Part shown: positions 59,621-64,000 of the stretch, piece after piece
Layout: each line of letters starts with the position of its first letter
Position numbering within the stretch: the stretch's first letter is position 1
Assembly: GCF_023073315.1 (NCBI RefSeq)
Contig: NZ_JADPJH010000034.1
Location: 204,133-268,132, forward strand
Direction: 5' to 3'
DNA from: Bradyrhizobium sp. 1
Lineage (GTDB): Bacteria; Pseudomonadota; Alphaproteobacteria; Rhizobiales; Xanthobacteraceae
Length of the DNA: 64,000 nucleotides
Translations under genes and position numbers: made by a program
Notes under the pieces: generated by a model
The model's input: only the letters and a program-made list of their open reading frames with translations
What the model was told of the DNA's origin: nothing
Database searches by the model: none

Positions 59621-59953
59621 CGCCGTCTAACGTAGCCGCGCTCGCCGCCCGGCTTTCCCAATCGCACGAATTTCGTCATCGCATGGGTTTGCGCATTTGC
59701 ACGATCATCCGCGGCGATCAACAACGCATGCCGCGAAAATGCGTCAAAACATGACGCTTATCATATCAAATAGCCCAAAACGCTTGCATCGATCGCCGCA
59801 CAAATTCGTGAACGTCATGGCCTGACGCCTCAGTCGCGCAAATATGCATTGCCAGAAATTTCGACGCTTCATCATTTCGCATCTGTATGATTATGGTCGC
59901 GCGAATTCGCCGAACTGATCGCCGTAAGCGATCCATCGAGCAAGGGGATGCAT
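59621..59953. other. AT-richer leader before the molybdenum hydroxylase operon
   Basis: These 333 bases hold no gene and are visibly less GC-rich than the coding parts. They probably contain the operon promoter and its control site. The one clear element is the GCGTCA / TGACGC dyad at 59741-59757. A further half-site, TGACGC, lies near 59823. No sigma-54 or complete FNR/FixK box was found. Confidence 0.5.
59741..59757. promoter_or_regulatory. GCGTCA-N5-TGACGC dyad upstream of iorAB-like operon
   Basis: Perfect 6-bp arms GCGTCA and TGACGC around AAACA, about 197 bases before the 2Fe-2S subunit start. It is placed as an operator might be; no regulator gene is adjacent. Confidence 0.4.
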
Positions 59954-60415
59954 ATGGCAATAACTCTCACCATCAACGGCGAAACGAAATCGTTCGACGC
60001 GCCACCTGATATGCCGCTGCTGTGGGTGCTGCGCGACATCCTCGGGATGACCGGCACCAAATTCGGCTGCGGCATCGCGCAATGCGGCGCCTGCACGGTG
60101 CATGTCGACGGCAAGGCGGTGCGCTCCTGCGTGCTGTCGGTCAGCGCCGTCGCGAACCGCGCCATCACCACCATCGAGCATATCGGCAGCACGCCCGCGG
60201 GCGCGAAGGTGCAGAAGGCCTGGCTAGAGGCCGAAGTCGTCCAGTGCGGCTATTGCCAGTCCGGCCAGATCATGTCGGCGGCAGCACTGCTGGCGGCAAC
60301 GCCCAATCCAGACGATTCCGACATCGACGCCGCGATGGCCGGCAACATCTGCCGCTGCGGCACCTATGTGCGCATCCGCGAGGCCATCAAGCACGCCGCC
60401 AACGGCCAGTCGTGA
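59954..60415 (+). CDS. 2Fe-2S subunit of molybdenum hydroxylase (IorA-like)
   Basis: Small subunit of a xanthine-oxidase-family enzyme, 153 residues, with two [2Fe-2S] clusters. The plant-type cluster uses Cys39, Cys44, Cys47 and Cys59 (FGCGIAQCGACTVHVDG); the second uses Cys98, Cys101, Cys133 and Cys135 (CGYCQSGQ, NICRCGTY). It matches the alpha subunit of isoquinoline 1-oxidoreductase. Start ATG 59954 has AAGGGG six bases before it; ATG 59948 is less likely. Eight bases separate it from the large subunit. It passes electrons from molybdenum to the cytochrome made by the third gene. Confidence 0.9.
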   Translation: MAITLTINGETKSFDAPPDMPLLWVLRDILGMTGTKFGCGIAQCGACTVHVDGKAVRSCVLSVSAVANRAITTIEHIGSTPAGAKVQKAWLEAEVVQCGYCQSGQIMSAAALLAATPNPDDSDIDAAMAGNICRCGTYVRIREAIKHAANGQS

Positions 60416-60423
60416 GGTCCGCC

Positions 60424-62592
60424 ATGAATGCACATCATAACGTTTCCCGCCGCTCGCTTCTGACCGGCAGTCTCGCCACCGGCTTCCTGCTCGCCTTCCA
60501 TCTGCCGCTGCGTGCCGCCCCCAACGAGCCGGTGCAGCCGCCTGACGTGACCGACGGCAAGTTCGCGCCCAACGCCTTCATCCGCATCGACGCAGCAGGC
60601 GCGACCACGCTGGTGATGCCGCAAGTCGAGATGGGACAGGGAATCTACACGGCAGTTTCGATGATCCTGGCCGAAGAACTCGATGCCGACTGGTCGCAGG
60701 TCAAGCTGTTGCACGCCCCCGCCAACGAGAAGCTCTACGGCAATCCGATTTTCATCATTCAGGCCACCGGAGGCTCCACGTCGGTCCGGGCGTTCTGGAA
60801 ACCGCTGCGCGAAGCCGGCGCCAGCGCGCGCGCCATGCTGGTGCAGGCCGCGGCCGCGCAATGGCAGGTCGATGCCGCCAGCTGCACGACATCGAAGGGC
60901 CAGGTGACGCACAAGGCGAGCGGCCGGACGCTCTCCTATGGTGCGCTGGCGGCCGCCGCAAGCGGCCAGACGCCGCCCAAGAACGTCCCGCTCAAGGACC
61001 CCAAGGATTTCGTCTATATCGGCCAGCCGTTGAAGCGGCTCGATACGCCCGACAAGGTCAACGGCAAGGCCGTCTACGGCATCGACGCCATCGTGCCGGG
61101 CATGAAGTTCGCCACGCTGGCGCAGTGTCCTGTGTTCGGCGGCAAGGTCGGCAAGGTCGATGACCGCGCCGCAAAGAAGATTCCGGGCGTGCGGCAGGTC
61201 GTGGTGCTCGACGATCTCGTCGCCGTGGTCGGCGATCACATGTGGGCGGCGAAGAAAGGCCTCGATGCGCTCGAGATCGAGTGGAACGAGGGACCCAACG
61301 CAAAGATCAATTCGAAAGCGGTCTGGGACGATCTGCGCGCCGCCAGTGCAAAGGATGGCGTGGTCGCCAAATCCACCGGCGACATCGGCAAGGGCCTCGC
61401 GGCCGGTGAAAAAATCGAGGCCTCGTTCGAGCTGCCGTTCCTCGCGCACGCAACGATGGAGCCGCTGAACGCCACGGTGCATTGCAAGCCGGATTCCTGC
61501 GAGATCTGGACCGGAACGCAGATCATGGCGCGCGTGCAGTCGGAGGCGGCCAAGGCCGCCGGACTCCCGGTGGAGAAAGTGACCGTCAACCAGCATCTGC
61601 TGGGCGGCGGCTTCGGCCGCAAGCTCGAGCCGGACATGGTGGTCGCAGCCGTTCGCATCGCCAAGCAGGTCGAAGGGCCGGTCAAGGTGGTGTGGACCCG
61701 CGAGGAAGACATTCAGCACGACATCTATCGACCGGTCTATCGCGACACGATCGCGGCGAGCCTGTCGGGCGGCAAGATCGTCGGCTGGAAATACAAGATC
61801 GCGGGTGCGGCGGTCATCGCACGCTGGCTGCCGCCGGCGTTCCAGAAGGGCATCGACATCGACGCGATCGATAGCGCCACCGACGTGCCCTACGAGATCC
61901 CGAACGTTCACGTCGAATATGTGCGGGCAGAACCGCCGGCGATACCGACCGGGTTCTGGCGCGGGGTCGGCCCCAACAACAACGTGTTTGCCGTCGAATG
62001 CTTCATCGACGAACTGGCGCGCAAGGCCGGCAAGGACCCCATCGAGTTTCGCCGTGGCATGCTGGCCAACCAGCCGCGCTTCCTGTCGGTCCTCAACCTT
62101 GCCGCGGAAAAGGCGGGCTGGGGTCAGCCGCTGCCGGCGCGCGTCGGGCGCGGCGTGTGCCTGCAGCCGTCGTTCGGGAGCTTCATCGCCACCGTGGTGG
62201 AAGCGGAAGTCGACGAGCAGGGCGAAGTCAAATTGCGCCGCGCCATCTCCGTGGTCGATACCGGGATCGCCGTCAATCCGGATACCATCGTGGCTCAGGT
62301 CGAGGGCGGTCTGATCTTCGGCCTGACCGCCGCGCTCTACGGCGAGATCACCATCGACAAGGGGCGGGTCCAGCAATCCAACTTCCATGACTACCGGATG
62401 CTGCGGATCAATCAGACACCAAAGATCGAGGTTCACGTCGTCAAGAGCGGCGAAGCACCCGGCGGGATCGGCGAGACCGGCACGACCGCCGGACCGCCGG
62501 CGCTGCGCAACGCGATCTACGCCGCAACCGGCGTGGCACTGCGGCGCCTGCCGATCGATCGGAAACTGCTGGCTGCGGGGAAAAAAGCATGA
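60424..62592 (+). CDS. Molybdopterin subunit of molybdenum hydroxylase (IorB-like)
   Basis: Large subunit of 722 residues, isoquinoline 1-oxidoreductase beta type. A twin-arginine signal (SRRSLLTGSLATGFLLAF) directs the folded protein to the periplasm. Molybdenum-cofactor motifs include NQHLLGGGFGRKLEPDMV, GFWRGVGPNNNVFAVE and, near the end, APGGIGETGTTAGPPAL with the catalytic Glu. Substrate range in this family is wide (N-heterocycles, aldehydes). The stop overlaps the cytochrome c start by 4 bases (ATGA). The usual XdhC-like assembly factor is not in the window. Confidence 0.9.
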   Translation: MNAHHNVSRRSLLTGSLATGFLLAFHLPLRAAPNEPVQPPDVTDGKFAPNAFIRIDAAGATTLVMPQVEMGQGIYTAVSMILAEELDADWSQVKLLHAPANEKLYGNPIFIIQATGGSTSVRAFWKPLREAGASARAMLVQAAAAQWQVDAASCTTSKGQVTHKASGRTLSYGALAAAASGQTPPKNVPLKDPKDFVYIGQPLKRLDTPDKVNGKAVYGIDAIVPGMKFATLAQCPVFGGKVGKVDDRAAKKIPGVRQVVVLDDLVAVVGDHMWAAKKGLDALEIEWNEGPNAKINSKAVWDDLRAASAKDGVVAKSTGDIGKGLAAGEKIEASFELPFLAHATMEPLNATVHCKPDSCEIWTGTQIMARVQSEAAKAAGLPVEKVTVNQHLLGGGFGRKLEPDMVVAAVRIAKQVEGPVKVVWTREEDIQHDIYRPVYRDTIAASLSGGKIVGWKYKIAGAAVIARWLPPAFQKGIDIDAIDSATDVPYEIPNVHVEYVRAEPPAIPTGFWRGVGPNNNVFAVECFIDELARKAGKDPIEFRRGMLANQPRFLSVLNLAAEKAGWGQPLPARVGRGVCLQPSFGSFIATVVEAEVDEQGEVKLRRAISVVDTGIAVNPDTIVAQVEGGLIFGLTAALYGEITIDKGRVQQSNFHDYRMLRINQTPKIEVHVVKSGEAPGGIGETGTTAGPPALRNAIYAATGVALRRLPIDRKLLAAGKKA

Positions 62593-63932
62593 GCGGCAAG
62601 ATGCGTATCCTCACTGGCATCGTCGTGATCGCCATCGTCGCGGTGGTATCAGGCGTCTGGATCATCCGTGGGCCCGGCCCGCTCGATTTTGCCGGCGGCC
62701 CGAAAGTGGCGTTGGCCGACTACCGTGCCGGCAAGCCGACCGGCGTGCCGGCCAAGCTCGAGAAGGCAAGCCTTGTCGAGCGCGGCGAATATCTGGCAAA
62801 GGCGGCCGACTGCATGGTCTGCCACACCAAGCCCGGCGAGAAGGACTATTCCGGCGGGCTCGGTTTCAAGCTGCCGTTCGGCACGCTCTATTCCACCAAC
62901 ATCACGCCGGACAAGGACACCGGCATCGGCAATTACAGCGACCAGGATTTTCTCAACGCTGTCCAGCGCGGCAAGCGCCACGATGGCGCGCGGCTTTATC
63001 CCGCGATGCCCTACACGTCCTACACCTACATGACCGACGACGACGTGCTGGCGGTGAAGGCGTATCTGTTCAGCCTGCCGCCGGTACGCGCGAAGGTGCC
63101 TGAGAACACGCTGTCGTTCCCGTTCAATCAGCGCTGGGCGATGATCTTCTGGTCGGCCGTGTTCAATCCGGACACGCGCTATAGGCCTGACACCTCGAAG
63201 AGCCCGGAGTGGAATCGTGGTGCGTATCTCGCGGAAGCGCTGGCGCATTGCGGCGAGTGCCACACGCCGCGCAATCTCGGCTTCGCGCTCGACAACCGCA
63301 AGAAATTCGCAGGCGCGATCACGGCCGGCTGGCGCGCCTTCAACATCTCCTCGGACAAGGCGACGGGCCTTGGCAATTGGAGCGATGCGGATCTGATCTC
63401 GTATCTGTCGCTCGGTCATGCACCGGGCCACGGTTCGGCCTCGGGTCCGATGGGTGAAGCCGTCGATCACAGCTTTAGCCAGTTCGCCCCCGAAGACATC
63501 GGCAGCATCGTTGCGTATTTGCGCAGCGTGCCGCCGGTCGCCTCGCCCGACCTGCCGGCCACCACGGCGCCGGTCGCACCCGCCTCGCACAAGGAGGGTG
63601 TGACGGCCGACGCACGCGGCAAGATGCTGTTCGCCGGCGCCTGCGCCAGCTGCCACGGCTGGAGCGGCGAGAGCCCGGTCTCACCGATGGCGACATTGAC
63701 CGGCACCTGGGCGGTCAACGACCCAGCCGCCACCAACGTCGCGCAGATCGTGCTGTCAGGCACCAGGCGGCATACGCCGGATGGCGCGCTATCGATGCCG
63801 GCGTTCGGCAATGCGTATACGGACGACGAGATCGCGGCGGTGGCGAATTATGTCACGGCGCGGTTCGGGACGAAGGGCTCGAAGCTGACGGCGAAGGATG
63901 TCGCGGAGTTGAGGGAGCAGACGGCGGAGTAA
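62589..63932 (+). CDS. Triheme c-type cytochrome, electron acceptor of the IorAB-like enzyme
   Basis: Cytochrome of 447 residues with a membrane anchor or signal (ILTGIVVIAIVAVVSGVWII) and three heme c sites: CMVCH (75-79), CGECH (about 221-225) and CASCH (about 351-355). This is the cytochrome subunit layout of periplasmic aldehyde, nicotinate or alcohol dehydrogenases, which hand electrons to the respiratory chain. Its start overlaps the end of the large subunit, so the three proteins form one complex. A palindromic repeat follows the stop. Confidence 0.9.
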   Translation: MSGKMRILTGIVVIAIVAVVSGVWIIRGPGPLDFAGGPKVALADYRAGKPTGVPAKLEKASLVERGEYLAKAADCMVCHTKPGEKDYSGGLGFKLPFGTLYSTNITPDKDTGIGNYSDQDFLNAVQRGKRHDGARLYPAMPYTSYTYMTDDDVLAVKAYLFSLPPVRAKVPENTLSFPFNQRWAMIFWSAVFNPDTRYRPDTSKSPEWNRGAYLAEALAHCGECHTPRNLGFALDNRKKFAGAITAGWRAFNISSDKATGLGNWSDADLISYLSLGHAPGHGSASGPMGEAVDHSFSQFAPEDIGSIVAYLRSVPPVASPDLPATTAPVAPASHKEGVTADARGKMLFAGACASCHGWSGESPVSPMATLTGTWAVNDPAATNVAQIVLSGTRRHTPDGALSMPAFGNAYTDDEIAAVANYVTARFGTKGSKLTAKDVAELREQTAE

Positions 63933-63955
63933 ATGTTGCCACAAGCATCACTGCC

Positions 63956-63992
63956 CCTTCTCCCCTTGTGGGAGAAGGTGGCGCGAAGCGCC
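63956..63992. repeat. Palindromic repeat after the cytochrome gene, running to window end
   Basis: Two hairpins lie in tandem: CCTTCTCCC (63956-63964) / GGGAGAAGG (63970-63978), and GGCGC (63980-63984) / GCGCC (63988-63992) around GAA. The element is of the CTCCCCTTGTGGGAGAAGG type common in rhizobial intergenic DNA. It may also end the operon transcript; the window stops a few bases later. Confidence 0.7.
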
Positions 63993-64000
63993 GGATGAGG

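Noticed and set aside
60364..62436. A 690-codon open frame on the minus strand
   Set aside because: It is the antisense shadow of the molybdenum hydroxylase large subunit, which carries motifs and a Tat signal; the shadow has none.

Overview
The window reads as chromosomal DNA of a soil alphaproteobacterium, most likely Bradyrhizobium or a close relative. The basis is the high GC content, the yebC-ruvC-ruvA-ruvB and ybgC/tolQ housekeeping genes of alphaproteobacterial type, several families of GC-rich palindromic intergenic repeats of the kind common in Bradyrhizobium, and the many ABC transporters, LysR/TetR regulators and chemoreceptors. No phage, insertion sequence, CRISPR array, tRNA or rRNA gene was recognised.

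Layout. 1-338 is the start of tolQ, cut by the window edge. 728-4000 holds a dehydrogenase with a substituted catalytic Tyr, a serine acetyltransferase, and a TetR/DUF2852 pair with matching operators. 3988-9928 is a stress-type module: an ECF42-like sigma factor, a DGPF/YCII protein, two more YCII proteins, and SRPBCC, VOC and SnoaL-like small proteins. Four exact copies of TGTCGG-N17-CGTC stand before its transcription units. 10-26 kb is mixed metabolism and sensing: a hydroxyacid dehydrogenase, a membrane chemoreceptor, TetR/GST, hydantoinase A/B, sirtuin, LuxR, a small trimeric autotransporter, an NCS2 permease and DctA. 26-36 kb holds an ABC-F protein and an amine/amino-acid oxidation module: RidA, two DadA-like flavoproteins, an oxidase with 2Fe-2S partner, and a PotABCD-like importer. 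36.5-48 kb is a nine-gene operon for import and hydrolysis of ureide or N-carbamoyl compounds, flanked by two LysR regulators and followed by a glutamine-amidotransferase-like gene. 48.2-54.5 kb is the DNA-repair and envelope block ybgC, vapBC, phosphoesterase, ruvB, a membrane protein, ruvA, ruvC and yebC. 54.6-58 kb has two tandem soluble chemoreceptors sharing a C-terminal domain. 58.2-64 kb has a D-threonine-aldolase-like enzyme and an IorAB-type molybdenum hydroxylase with a triheme cytochrome c.

How it fits together. The conserved ybgC-tolQ neighbourhood is split by about 48 kb of accessory metabolism. The carbamoylase, hydantoin racemase, amidohydrolase, DadA-like oxidases and RidA could together turn cyclic ureides or N-carbamoyl D-amino acids into oxo acids and ammonia, though the substrate is inferred and not shown. 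The best-supported new observation is the ECF42-type regulon, because gene content and promoter motif agree.
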